Source: Castor canadensis (taxonomy: Eukaryota; Chordata; Mammalia; Rodentia; Castoridae). Taken from it: a stretch of DNA of 64,000 bases. Of the stretch, positions 45,201 to 56,190 are shown in pieces (the first letter of the stretch is position 1; the number at the start of each line of letters is the position of its first letter). Under the pieces are notes generated by a model. That model did no database searches and had not been told where the DNA came from. It saw only the letters and a list, made by a program, of their open reading frames with translations. The stretch is taken from positions 133,580,906 through 133,644,905 of the forward strand of contig NC_133391.1 of the NCBI RefSeq assembly GCF_047511655.1. Reading direction: 5' to 3'. Both the position numbers and the translations under genes were made by a program.

Positions 45201-47249
45201 ATTTCTTTAGAGAGTGCTATGCTCTTTCAAGTACAGTTTCAATACCAATAGATTAATTGATTCCCAGTACTTCATTATCAAAATCTCTCCTTCTGATAAT
45301 ACTGATTTAGCTGAGAAGGAAATGAGAAGTGCCTTGGCCCAGACTGACATTTGGACTACTTAATGAGTTGGCAGGGTCATCTATCAGCAAAAGTAGACGA
45401 CAGGGGTAAGACCCTTGATTGACTGACTCAGTGCCTACTGACTGAATATCAGCCCTGCCTTTGGCCCTTATTCTTCCCCTCTGCCTGAATTCACCCATCC
45501 TGCAAAGTTTAGATCAGGGCCCATATCCCAACTCAATCCCAAATTTAGCAGCATAAGTTGGAAACATGGCAAACTTAGTTTTCTTATCTGTAAGGGAAGG
45601 GGACTGGATTAAGATCTTTTTGAAGGTTCTGTCAGATCTAAAGTGTATGACTAGAAGAATCATTTTTTGTCTATTATTTCCTGAAATTCTCTATCAGTCA
45701 TTTGGCTTTTACTCTTTGTAGACTTTCTCTTAACTTTTTCGTTCTTTAAGAACAAAATTTTAAATTCATAATCTTATTCCTATAAACAAGGCAATATATG
45801 TTCTCCAGGAAGCCTGCATCTTGTCCACAGATCAGAACCTGGACTTCATGAAGTAGTCTCTTTTATGGAATGAATGACATTTGACCACAGAACTATAACT
45901 CCATCATGCAGAAAGGACATAGAATGTTGTGACTATTCTACATGATCTAAGAAAGGGGCCCACTTGGTTTTCCTATGACAGGGCTTACCAGTGTGACTCA
46001 CCAGTCCCAATTCTTCTGCAAATAGGGAGTAGTAGAGGTTGCACAACTTTGTGAAGAGCATTCACACCACTCTGGTGTGATTGAGGTGTACAACTGTGTT
46101 GTATGTGTGGTGGTGGTAGGGGGCTCTTTCTTATTAGCAGAACTCAAAAGACTTTCAGCTCTAAGCTGAGAAAACATTATTAGTAGCTCTGAGACTTCCT
46201 TGGTGTACAAGGGTAGATTCAGATTTCCCATAATTCCCCACACTGCCCTGATCCAATGTCACAGCACCTTTTGGATATGGGTATGGGATGGGGGTAGAAA
46301 AGTGAATCTGTCTGCTGAGGCAGCTGGATGCTTGCTCTGATCAAGCACTAGATGATTTAAGCAAATTAAAAACAGAAACATATAAACTGATCCCAGCTGT
46401 ACTACCTTTAATGACTCCAAGCTGGGCTCTCAAGTATTTTGCTATTTTTAAAGTCAGTTGTTTTTCCATGCCTGCATTCTGTTTTGGCGTAATACATATG
46501 TGGCGTGATTTTTTCTATAAGCTTTAAAAATAGAAATAATGTATCATTAAACTAGTTTTCTCCTTCAAAATTGTGACAACCTCAGTCTGTGGCATTTTTT
46601 CTGTAACCCTTTACATTAAGTCTCATACTTTTCTTCTTTCTGACAAAAATTCTGGGAGTAGTGAATTAAATCAAAATGAATGGAATTAGAAAGTAAGTGA
46701 TTCCTGGTTTTCCTAGGGTTGTATTATGTAGGCTTAACTTGGTTGACTTTTAAAGTCACCTTGGCTCTAAAACACACAGGATAACAGGAACTCAAATTTA
46801 ATATGGGGGCACCCATCTTCTGGCAGAATAAACCAGGTTTCCATACACCAATGAAAAGCTCTCAGAAGCACTCAGAACTTAGGAAGGTAGAAGTGAGGAA
46901 TATGGAGGACCTTTTTCTGTTCCTCCTCAAGAGAAGTAGGCCACTAGTGTTTGATGCCAAGAGGTTGTGTGTGACCTAAACCCTATCCCTGGCTGAAATT
47001 AGACCTTCCTGGAGATGTTACAGAAGTAATAACTTGTTTATTGCTAAGAATTTGGAAGATATAAAAAAGCTCAAATTTTTTTAATTAAAAATTAAAACCA
47101 GAGACAGTCATGTCTGTTTTTCTCTTAGGAGTGCCAATCCCTTTAAGGGCTTTTCACAGAAAATTGTGCAATGCAATTGGAGACTAACTGGCAGATATAA
47201 GGAGAAAAGAGATTGGATAAGGAAAATTCAGCATCCAAGAAGACTCTCT
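45201..47249. other. No confidently named feature
   Basis: About 2 kb without a nameable repeat or exon. The right part could include the decayed 5' portion of the ERVL remnant that follows. Confidence 0.4.
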
Positions 47250-49300
47250 TACAATCCATGGACTCTTTGAAGCAGGCCCCAGTAGTGACCTGACAGTGGA
47301 GCTATCTCATATGTGGACCTGCCTCACTGGTCTTGTGCTCCAGTTGTGTACCTTGTAAACACAAGACTCTGCATTTTAGCATCTTATGGTAGGCTAATGA
47401 TTCTATGAGAAAAATAATAGAAATCCTGGATCTGCTTTGTCTTACTTCCTCCAAACCTGGCGATCCTTTAGCATTGAGTCCTACTTCACTTACCATGAGC
47501 TCCTAAAATGCCAGAGAAAAACAGCACTCACTCTCCATTCAGTGGATATTCACTGTCCATTAATCTGATGTTCCAGCCACTGGCCAGCACAAGGGCCTCC
47601 TTTAGGCCCTCCTCTAGGCAAGACTTTCACATGTGAAAGTGAGACTATCCACAGCAGCCAGGACTGCAAGAACACTGGGAAGGGCAGTGACACTATTGCC
47701 CTGGCTGAAGGAGAACGGAGAATAAGGGTTTCACTGCAATGTGGCTCCAGGCTCCTTTTGGGACTGCAAGAGGGAGCAAAGCACATTGGGATCTGAGCTT
47801 CTGAAATACCTCCCCCAGGGTCTTTACTCTGACAAAGGGCCACTGAGAGGTTCTGGCAGTTTGTTCCATAGAATTTGCCTCTCAATGACTAAGGCATGGG
47901 GACTGCATAACATTTTTTGGGAAGAAATGGGGGCCAATGATGGCTAGCATATCTAATCCTTCAGGGAGGGAAGACACTAAAAAGGTAACTTTAGTGACCC
48001 TGACTGAAGAGTACTGACATTTCCCAGATGTCCTTTTCCTCTGGCTCATGACAGAGCTCCTCAGTCATTGGTAGAACTGAAGGAACGAGCAAGATGCATG
48101 AGTACATGGCCCAGATGCCGACATGTTACACAGCCTTCTTCCTCTTAACCTGCACCTAAACCCTCATGGCATTTCCTTTACAGCCAGTTGATTAAAGAAG
48201 GAAAACTTACATACTTCTGAATGATTTCCATCACCACCCAAGACTAGGTGACTATAGCACTATAGCCTTACATCAGGGTGGTTTTGAAAGGAGTGTTTAT
48301 AGAAAATGATCCTCCCAGTGGGCAAAATTTTGAACAGTGACCCTGGTTGCTCATTTCATCTAGGAAGCAAGATGACTATAGATCTACAGTGATTATGGGC
48401 AGTAGGTAAATTTTAGGTGGAGATTCAGTCACTGAAAAGGAACATGACTAGAAGATCTTTTACATGCCATTTTGGGAAAGTAGTACGTGACCAGACAGCA
48501 TTCACAAAGAGTGTGAAGAGATTTTTGACTCAAGTTAACGCTCTCCAAAGAGCAAGATAGAAGAGGAGGATTTTAATCCTCAGGTGGCTACTTTGACCCA
48601 TTCTGTATCAGTTGCCTTTCCCCCAGTCGTCCTTTCTCTTGCCTGATGAGCTGTGACCAGGATAGGGATGCAGTTTATGTGTGGGCTCACAACATGGACT
48701 CCCTCTCACCACACCTGATCTGGTTCAGGCTGTCACAGAGAGCCTGACCTCCTGACAGCAGAGCCAGCACTGACCTCCTGATGTGCAGGCAAGCATGGGG
48801 AGGAGGGTACCAGTTGACCATCTGGTGGCAGATTGATTAAATTTGGGCTGCTGCCATTACAGAAGTGGCAGTATTATGTTCTCAGTGAAGTAGATACCCA
48901 CCTTGAATAGAGATTTGCCTTCCAGGTCTAAATGTTCTGTCAAAACCACCATCTGGAGTCTTAGGAGATGCCTTTCTTACTTTCATTGTATTTTACACAG
49001 CTCTGCTCAGAACAAGAAGCTAATTTTATAGGTATGGCAATGTGCTCATGACTTAGGAATTTATTGGCCCTACCCTGTTCTCCATCACAACTACAGCAAG
49101 TGCCCTGAAAGAATGATAAAATGGCTTTTGAAACTCTTATGGTATCAGTGACTTGGTGTCGTACCTTGTAGGCCCGGGGCGACATCCCACAGGATGACAT
49201 GGATAGTGAAAGCCAGATTGCACTTTCTCTCAAAGCCAGGATTTTTGGAATCAAGGTTGGAAGTAAGAAAGGTTCTTGCCATTGTCTTTGATGATACACG
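47250..49300 (+). mobile_element. Decayed ERVL-type endogenous retrovirus internal region (pol)
   Basis: The clearest part is 48780-49140, which parallels the integrase segment of ERVL pol. It has 'gaccatctggtggcagattgat', 'gggctgctgccattac', 'agatttgccttccag' and 'aaaaccaccatctgg', in family order. Multiple stops, indels and a missing segment make it non-coding. The region back to about 47250 is consistent with preceding pol sequence but less certain. No flanking LTR pair is visible. This is an ancient remnant of a class III endogenous retrovirus. Confidence 0.7.
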
Positions 49301-49614
49301 CTGGCAAAAGTTTGTTTCCTGACCCCATAACTTTAGGTTCTGCTGATTTAGAGTTCTGAATTCCCAAGGAAAGAATGCTTCTACCAGGGAACACAGAAAA
49401 GGTTTCATTGAATTGATTGAAACTGCAACCTGGCCATTTTGTATTCTTCATACAGTTAATCAACAGGCAAAAAAAAACCCAAAACAAAAACTGTGTGGTG
49501 GTGGTGGGGGGTGTATTTTACTGAGTTTAGGTTACTCGTCACTATAAAATGAGGGAAGAAGTTATGTCTGAAATGCAGAAAATTTTCTGAAGCACATTTA
49601 AATCATTTAAGTGT

Positions 49615-50045
49615 CTCATATTGTTACTTTCTCTCAAAAATGAGATATTGAAATGCTAATCATTGGTAACCCTTCCTTGTGTGGAAATAGGTCTTTGCTG
49701 ATGTAATCACATTAAGATGAGATCATACTCAATTAGAGTGGGCCCTAATCCAATAGGACTGGTGTTGTTATAAGAAGAGACAGAGAGAAAAAGCGGGAGG
49801 ATGGCCATGTGATAACAGAGGCATACTGGAATTATGTTGCCACAAGCCAAGGAATGCTGCAGATTTCCAACAAACACCAGAAACTAAGAGAGCAGCCTTG
49901 CTTCAACCTCATAGCTTCCAGAAAAGAACCAAACCTGCTGACATTTTTATTTCAGACCCCTGTCCTGAACTACAAGAGAATAATTTTCTATTCTTTTAAG
50001 CTATTCAGTTTGTGATTATGGCAGCCCAAGGAAAATAATATACAT
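49615..50045 (+). mobile_element. MaLR (MLT1-type) LTR, sense
   Basis: 'ggaaataggtctttgctgatgtaatcacattaagatgagatcatac', 'gggccctaatccaataggactggtgttgttataagaagag', 'gaatgctgcagatttccaacaaacacc' and the end 'tcagtttgtgattatggcagccc' are the MLT1 block order. Confidence 0.85.
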
Positions 50046-50412
50046 ATCCTAAGATTAACATTAGTAGAAAATTACAAAACCAAATCCAGATAGAGCTGCC
50101 AATGGCTCAGATCCAACAGGAATCTGAAAGGCTTGGGTTATCCCAATAGGATTGACCCAGAGCAAGATTAAATGCTTGTTGATGACAAAGAGAATGTGGA
50201 ATAGATAGTGGAAGGACAAAGACCACATGACCAGCTGCAGAGATGCAAAACTATAAAGTTATGAGTATTTTTACTGTAATATGAATGTATTCATATGTAT
50301 ACATAATTTTTCTTCCCTTCTCCCAATCCCTACTATCTGACATAATAGTAATTAACTTTATATCTCATCATGCCTTATAGAATATCAACAGGGAGTATGA
50401 CTCAGCTAAAAG

Positions 50413-50418
50413 AGGAAT
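50413..50418 (+). repeat. 6-bp target-site duplication, left copy (aggaat)
   Basis: Matches 53124-53129 exactly and abuts the TG/CA end of the LTR. Six bases is the usual size for class II (ERVK-type) integration. Confidence 0.8.
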
Positions 50419-50689
50419 TGAAACAAGCTTTCTCTTGCTCCTGTTACTACTGAACCTAACCGGGGATAATTGGGAGCGATGGGAGAATGCAGAATTGACA
50501 AAGGATAGACAGACAGACAGACATGTAGAAGTGGGATCAGATGTGCTGGGTGCTCAGGTGGAGGTGCACAACAGCCTCATTGCTTCTTTTCTCTATTAAT
50601 CTCTTTTCTTTTCTCTGCTTCTTTTCTCTATCTTTATTCTTTATTCTTTATTCCTTTACAATTCTTTAAAGCCTTGCTCCTAAAAGTCT

Positions 50690-50930
50690 TCTTAATTCTT
50701 CAAAGTCTCTTTCCTTAGACTTGCTCTGTCCCATGTTCTCTCTTAGCTTTTCTTTAGCATACTCTCAAAGTCTTTGCCCTCAGACTTGCTCTGTCCCATG
50801 TTCTCTAGCTTTCAATGCTCAGACTTGCACTGTTCTCTTTAGCTTTTCTTTAGTTTAGCTTTTCTAAAGCCTATGTATAAAGTTCTCGGTGCAGACTTGC
50901 ACTGTCCCATGTTCTCTCTTTAACTTTCTT
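50690..50930 (-). repeat. Imperfect ~60-base tandem repeats in the LTR
   Basis: The unit contains 'ctcaaagtctttgccctcagacttgctctgtcccatgttctctctt'. It recurs about four times with drift and continues on the other side of the L1 at 52516-52540. Confidence 0.8.
50915..50930 (+). repeat. L1 target-site duplication, left copy
   Basis: 16 bases, tctctttaactttctt, identical to 52500-52515. It abuts the outer T-tract (A-tail on the minus strand). Confidence 0.9.
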
Positions 50931-52499
50931 TTTTTTTTTTTTTTTTTAAATCTATCTTTCATTATTTGTTATGTATTTCTTTCTACTAAAGTCAAAGACT
51001 TATGAAGATAAGTCAGTTTTCACTGTGTCTTACGAGTTTTTTTTATTCTTTTTTTTTTTTTCATTTTTCTTTTATTATTCATATGTGAATACAAGGCTTG
51101 GTTCATTTCTCCCCCCTGCCCCCACCCCCTCCCTTACCACCCACTCCACCCCCTCCCGCTCCCCCCCTCAATACCCAGCAGAAACTATTTTGCCCTTATC
51201 TCTAATTTTGTTGTAGAGAGAGTATAAGCAATAATAGGAAGGAACAAGGGGTTTTGCTGGTTGAGATAAGGATAGCTATACAGGGCATTGACTCACATTG
51301 ATTTCCTGTGCGTGGGTGTTACCTTCTAGGTTAATTCTTTTTGATCTAACCTTTTCTCTAGTTCCTGGTCCCCTTTTCCTATTGGCCTCAGTTGCTTTAA
51401 GGTATCTGCTTTAGTTTCTCTGCATTAAGGGCAACAAATGCTAGCTAGTTTTTTAGGTGTCTTACCTATCCTCACCCCTCCCTTGTGTGCTCTCGCTTTT
51501 ATCATGTGCTCATAGTCCAATCCCCTTGTTGTGTTTGCCCTTGATCTAATGTCCACATATGAGGGAGAACATACGATTTTTGGTCTTTTGAGCCAGGCTA
51601 ACCTCACTCAGAATGATGTTCTCCAATTCCATCCATTTACCAGCGAATGATAACATTTCGTTCTTCTTCATGGCTGCATAAAATTCCATTGTGTATAGAT
51701 ACCACATTTTCTTAATCCATTCGTCAGTGCTGGGACATCTTGGCTGTTTCCATAACTTGGCTATTGTGAATAGTGCCGCAATAAACATGGATGTGCAGGT
51801 GCCTCTGGAGTAACAGTCTTTTGGGTATATCCCCAAGAGTGGTATTGCTGGATCAAATGGTAGATCGATGTCCATCTTTTTAAGTAGCCTCCAAATTTTT
51901 TTCCAGAGTGGTTGTACTAGTCTACATTCCCACCAACAGTGTAAAAGGGTTCCTTTTTCCCCGCATCCTCGCCAACACCTGTTGTTGGTGGTGTTGCTGA
52001 TGATGGCTATTCTAACAGGGGTGAGGTGGAATCTTAGTGTGGTTTTAATTTGCATTTCCTTTATTGCTAGAGATGGTGAGCATTTTTTCATGTGTTTTCT
52101 GGCCATTTGAATTTCTTCTTTTGAGAAAGTTCTGTTTAGTTCACATGCCCATTTCTTTATTGGTTCATTAGTTTTGGGAGAATTTAGTTTTTTAAGCTCC
52201 CTGTATATTCTGGTTATCAGTCCTTTGTCTGATGTATAATTGGCAAATATTTTCTCCCACTCTGTGGGTGTTCTCTTCAGTTTAGAGACCATTTCTTTTG
52301 ATGAACAGAAGCTTTTTAGTTTTATGAGGTCCCATTTATCTATGCTATCTCTTAGTTGCTGTGCTGCTGGGGTTTCATTGAGAAAGTTCTTACCTATACC
52401 TACTAACTCCAGAGTATTTCCTACTCTTTCTTGTATCAACTTAAGAGTTTGGGGTCTGATATTAAGATCCTTGATCCATTTTGAGTTAATCTTGGTATA
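50931..52499 (-). mobile_element. Young 5'-truncated L1 with 3' transduction
   Basis: On the minus strand: about 317 codons of the ORF2 C-terminus open without interruption from the truncation point to a stop at 51546. This segment holds the cysteine-containing region ('[14 protein letters not shown]') and 'YPKDC', and ends ICGH. A 3' UTR follows to about 51072, then an impure A-tract (51037-51071), then 89 bases of non-L1 sequence (50948-51036), then a terminal A17 (50931-50947). The 16-base TSD outside this whole unit shows that it inserted as one piece. The open frame and near-identity with 7958-8589 indicate recent insertion. The reverse transcriptase and endonuclease domains are absent, so it cannot move on its own. 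Confidence 0.93.
50948..51036 (-). mobile_element. 3'-transduced non-L1 segment
   Basis: 89 bases between two A-tracts, absent from the sister L1 at 7958-8589, inside the same TSD. This is the pattern expected when transcription reads through the L1 poly(A) signal into source-locus DNA. An AAATAA-like motif near its end could be the alternative signal. Confidence 0.75.
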
Positions 52500-52515
52500 T
52501 CTCTTTAACTTTCTT
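52500..52515 (+). repeat. L1 target-site duplication, right copy
   Basis: Second copy of tctctttaactttctt at the truncated 5' end of the L1. The following 'aaagtcttggccctcagac' resumes the LTR tandem repeat. Confidence 0.9.
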
Positions 52516-52597
52516 AAAGTCTTGGCCCTCAGACTTGGAGACAATCAACAGCAGCCATTCCCTCATAAGCTGCCAACTAATTCTATCAACCCCTCTT

Positions 52598-52772
52598 TAG
52601 CAATTCCTCTTTGGCAATTCTTTTCCCTTCAGCAATCCTTTTTCCCCCTTCAGCAATCTCCCTCCAGCAATTTCCCTTCAGCCAAAAGCCCTCCATCAAA
52701 AAGCCTCCCCCATCCAAAAGCCTCCCACATCCGAAAAGCCTTGCTCCATCCAAAAGACTCCTTAATCAAATA
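52598..52772 (-). repeat. Two short minisatellites in the LTR
   Basis: 52598-52680 repeats a 'cagcaatYtcccttc'-like unit about five times. 52681-52772 repeats an 'aaaagcctcccacatcc'-like unit of about 17 bases about five times. Units drift by a few bases. Confidence 0.85.
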
Positions 52773-52895
52773 GCCTCACATCTTCCTTCAGCCAGTGTTT
52801 TATATGCAGTGGTAAACAAGGAGATGGAGCAACAGCTTTCCAGGAGGGGCATGACATTGTAACAAGAGAAAACTGAGTTCCTGCTTCTAAACTAC

Positions 52896-53087
52896 AGGAA
52901 AAGCAGCTGAGCTGCATCTTGCCTTCTTGCTCTCTTCTGAGGCTGGGGCTGTGCCAAATCTCAGTCTACAGACTATTTGACATAAATATCTTAGGAAAAG
53001 CAGCTGCTCTGCATCTTCCTCTAACCCTATTCTGCAGTTGGGGCTGTGCCAATCTCAACCTGCAGAATATTGAGTACAACTGTGCTT
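52896..53087 (-). repeat. 97-base tandem duplication in LTR U3
   Basis: Two head-to-tail copies starting at 52896 and 52993, each beginning 'aggaaaagcagctg' and containing 'ggctgtgcca' and 'tctcaRyctrcaga' blocks. Duplicated U3 blocks of this kind are often enhancer repeats in retroviral LTRs; that role is inference here. Confidence 0.82.
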
Positions 53088-53123
53088 ATGCCCTCATAGG
53101 CTTCTCCTACTCTGCTCCCCACA

Positions 53124-53129
53124 AGGAAT
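53124..53129 (+). repeat. 6-bp target-site duplication, right copy (aggaat)
   Basis: Pairs with 50413-50418. Confidence 0.8.
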
Positions 53130-55460
53130 GAATATCACGCAAATATGGATAAAGAAATTTTTCTTTGAGGTAAAGCATGAAGGTGTTTTTGCTGGGTGCC
53201 ATGGCAAGAGATGATTTTGCCATTGTCTTTAATTAGAAGATAAGTCTGGATAAGAAGATAGGTGTGGATAAGTAGACAGGTGACTTTTCTGTTCTCCAGA
53301 ATTCCCATACTTCTATGCTCCCAAGTTAGCACTGGCTAAAGAAAAATTTTTGGAGGATTTAAAAAGCAGAAGTGATGCTACAGTCAAGTTGTTTCCACTC
53401 TGAAAATCAGTATAAAGTACCAGGCAAATGTACACACTGTGCTGACAGGCTACTCAGCTTGTCCACTGAAGGCAGCACAGATGTCTTCACTGTGCTGTAC
53501 TTCTTCCACTACTACCAGATATCCTTCAGCTTCTCCAAATCCTGGGCCAGAGGCATGTACAATTTGGTGGAGAACAACAACAGAAGTGAAGATGTGTGAA
53601 ACTGATGTGGATTTCAGTTTAGCCCTTAACAGGGAGTTCAAGTTCATCTCTTCTTTTTTTCCCACTTTCTGGTCTGGCTACATTATAGTGGTTTCAGGCT
53701 TAACTCCTCATGCAGAGACCACAGACCTGCATAGACTACTCCACCAGTTCCCATGGCTATCTAACATCTTAGCCTACAAACATCCCTCATTCTATTTACT
53801 TCCAACAATGCTTAGCCTACTTAGCAATGGTTGGTTCACTCAATCACATCCATACTTTGCATACTTTTAAAATCAAAATGATTTTGACTCCATGGTTTCC
53901 CTTTAAAAACTAAGTTATTTTATGATACCTCATTTAAAAATCTTCCTTCTAAATAAAAGGTTAGGCATGAAGTTACATACCTAAACCCTTAGAAAGCAAA
54001 TGTGCTCATTTAAATAAAGCTTATGAAGTTACATGTTCATCTGGAATGTCTGATTATATCAGCTTGGTTTTGGAGGCCATCCTAATGGGATTTGGCAGAA
54101 ACTTTAATGAAGGGACAATTTACATTGGTGTGGGCAGGAGTAGGAGAATCAACAAGGGATGGGGAAGCACCAAGAACTATCCACAGGGGAAGTCATGCAT
54201 GAAAGGACATAGGACAGAACCAATGTCACCATAATCCCCTGAGAGCTAAATTCATGATAGAGGGATATGAATAGGAGCAGCAAATGTGGAGAGACATGAT
54301 GATTGCCACCGTATGCCACAGCAGGATAGGAGCACAGGAGGCAAATATCCAAAATCCTCTTCAACTTCCCCCTCCTTTAGTCCAGCTGGCATTTCCCCAT
54401 GGCAAGGGAGCCTGGCTGATTCAGTTAGTGTGGGGGGCAAGAGAATGGAAATTTGGGAGGACAATCTAGGAATAACAGCTATATTAAGAAAAAAGGCTTG
54501 CAGAGCTCATCATGAACAATGACCTATAGCAATTCCCATTGTGCCATGGCAACCATAGGGAGAGAACGGGAGGTGGGTGGGGGAAACTACTTTGCAGCTA
54601 ACATCTAGTGGGAAGAGTTCATTTGCAGGATCAATGACAAGTGTCTCTTGAGCGTATCCCCAGCCAAGGGACACAAGTAATGAAAACCCCATGTCAGTAA
54701 AATAGTTCAACCCTCCATTCTTTAAAGAAACTGAAACCCAGGACAATTAAGCTGATCAGTGAGAAGAGAACTTAGGTTGCCTAGATCAGGCTCTTCATAC
54801 TCTGTCATAGTCTTTCTAGAACTGAAGAGAATGGGATATATTTCTAATATTATGTACTTAAAAATGGAATTAACTCTTGTGAAATACAATATACCATGAT
54901 ATAACATAATAGTCCTTTTATTAAGGTAGAATCTGCAAGAAGGTCCACACTAAGGAAAGAGATAATATTATGTGGCTTAAGCCTTTTTCCTGACCTCCCA
55001 CCCAAGGTTCATTTATAGCTTAGGTTCTGTCTCAGTATTAACCCTTGTGAGAAGTTAATCCTTCAGGTGGTTGTAATTACTAACAGCTGTATGGAGGAAT
55101 GCTCCAATGCTTAGAACATTCCATTGTAACACTCAGAAGTCTTGACCCCTCCTTTCTTGCTTTCCATTTCATAAGTGATGATTTGTAAACCTTCATATAC
55201 AAAGGGTAAGGCCAGTTCCTAAGCTCCTCTGTATTCTGCAAGAGTGTGATCCACCATGTTTCCATTTCTGCCTATCTCATCTGTATTTGATCTAACCTAG
55301 ATGCCAGAGGAGGCATCATAGTTCTGGAGACATCTTTGCCTCTCTTATTTATTTCCACATGTAATCACTTAAAGCCCTCCTATTTTTTTCTTAGCATTTT
55401 CTACTCATGCTTACTACCCTAGACTGGAATCTCACCTGCATTTTGGGTGGGCCATAATCC
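53130..55460. other. No recognisable feature
   Basis: About 2.3 kb. Open frames at 53372-53599 and 53439-53870 overlap in different phases and match no protein I know. No repeat signature is clear. Confidence 0.45.
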
Positions 55461-55601
55461 TTTATTTATTTATTTATTTATTTATTTATTTTTGAGGCCT
55501 GGTCTCATTATGCAGCCCAGACTGGTCACACCCCTCTGTCCTTCTGCCTCAGCCTCCTGAACGCTATAATTACAGATGTGCACCTGTATGCCTGGCTTGT
55601 C
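55461..55601 (-). mobile_element. B1 SINE, antisense, with (TTTA)n tail
   Basis: A (TTTA)8 tract at 55461-55493 represents the SINE tail on the minus strand. It is followed by 'gaggcctggtctcattatgcagcccagactgg' and 'ataattacagatgtgcacctgtatgcctggctt'. Confidence 0.88.
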
Positions 55602-56030
55602 GATATCTTTTAACTCTTCCCCAACTTTCTCTCTTGTGTTCTGGGGTATACTATTTCTAGGACATTCTATAGGAAAGTATAATGTTGTCAGAGTCTGATC
55701 TCCTCAACCATGACATCTAAGCCCCCCAACTATCAGCCACATCTTATCTGGGCAAGGTGTTCACACAACCAGATTTTACTACTCTGGCTAGGCTGTTTTT
55801 CTTAAAGGAGAAGCTCAAGCTTGCTTTTCCCAGTCACTTAGAATGTCTCCTCTAAACCAAGTCCTTTATCACAAGGCCCTCTATGTCCCATCACTTTCCC
55901 AGAGTTTAGATTTTAGGCCTCAATAGTATACTATCTTTATTGTACAGTCTAGCCTTTAATTTCCCTTATGCTATGATCCAAGTAATCTTTAACAATTATG
56001 AGTAAACAAAATTACTTTGACTGCTCACTT
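55602..56030. other. No recognisable feature
   Basis: No exon or nameable repeat. Confidence 0.4.
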
Positions 56031-56190
56031 TGTGGCAGACACCATTTTAAGTGCTTGTCAATTATGCATGTATTAACAATTTAACCCAAACAATTCTGCG
56101 GAGGTAAGTTGTCTAACATTTCACAGATGAGGAAATTGAGGCATGAAAAATTATGTAACTGTTCCCAAATCATCTAGCCCATAAAAGATG
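56031..56190 (-). mobile_element. MIR SINE, antisense
   Basis: 'tggcagacaccattttaagtgcttgtc', 'caattctgcggaggtaagttgtctaacatttcacagatgaggaaattgaggcatg'. Confidence 0.82.

Larger units (their letters stand above)
50419..53123 (-). mobile_element. Class II-like solo LTR, split by an L1
   Basis: On the minus strand it begins TGTGGGGAGC at 53123, reminiscent of IAP/ETn-type LTR starts, and ends TTTCA at 50419. Both ends are flanked by aggaat. Without the L1 it is about 1.1 kb. A TATA-like 'catataaaac' lies at about 52797-52806 (minus strand), and three overlapping AATAAA-type motifs lie at about 50633-50655 just before the 3' end, giving U3-R-U5 order. There are no internal retroviral genes, so it is a solo LTR left by recombination. 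It is unusual for its tandem repeats: two 97-base units in U3 and two minisatellite arrays between TATA and poly(A) signal. Confidence 0.82.

Noticed and set aside
52598..52772. Direct repeats that might suggest a CRISPR-like array
   Set aside because: The units are contiguous and degenerate with no unique spacers, and they lie inside a mammalian LTR. This is a minisatellite.
51868..52773. Plus-strand open frames of 80 and 177 codons across the L1/LTR junction
   Set aside because: They are antisense shadows of L1 ORF2 running on into the LTR minisatellite (hence the serine/proline-rich repeats).
53372..53870. Overlapping open frames of 75 and 143 codons
   Set aside because: They occupy different phases of the same stretch, and neither gives a recognisable protein, so at most one could be real. 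There is no start context, splice signal or A-tail.
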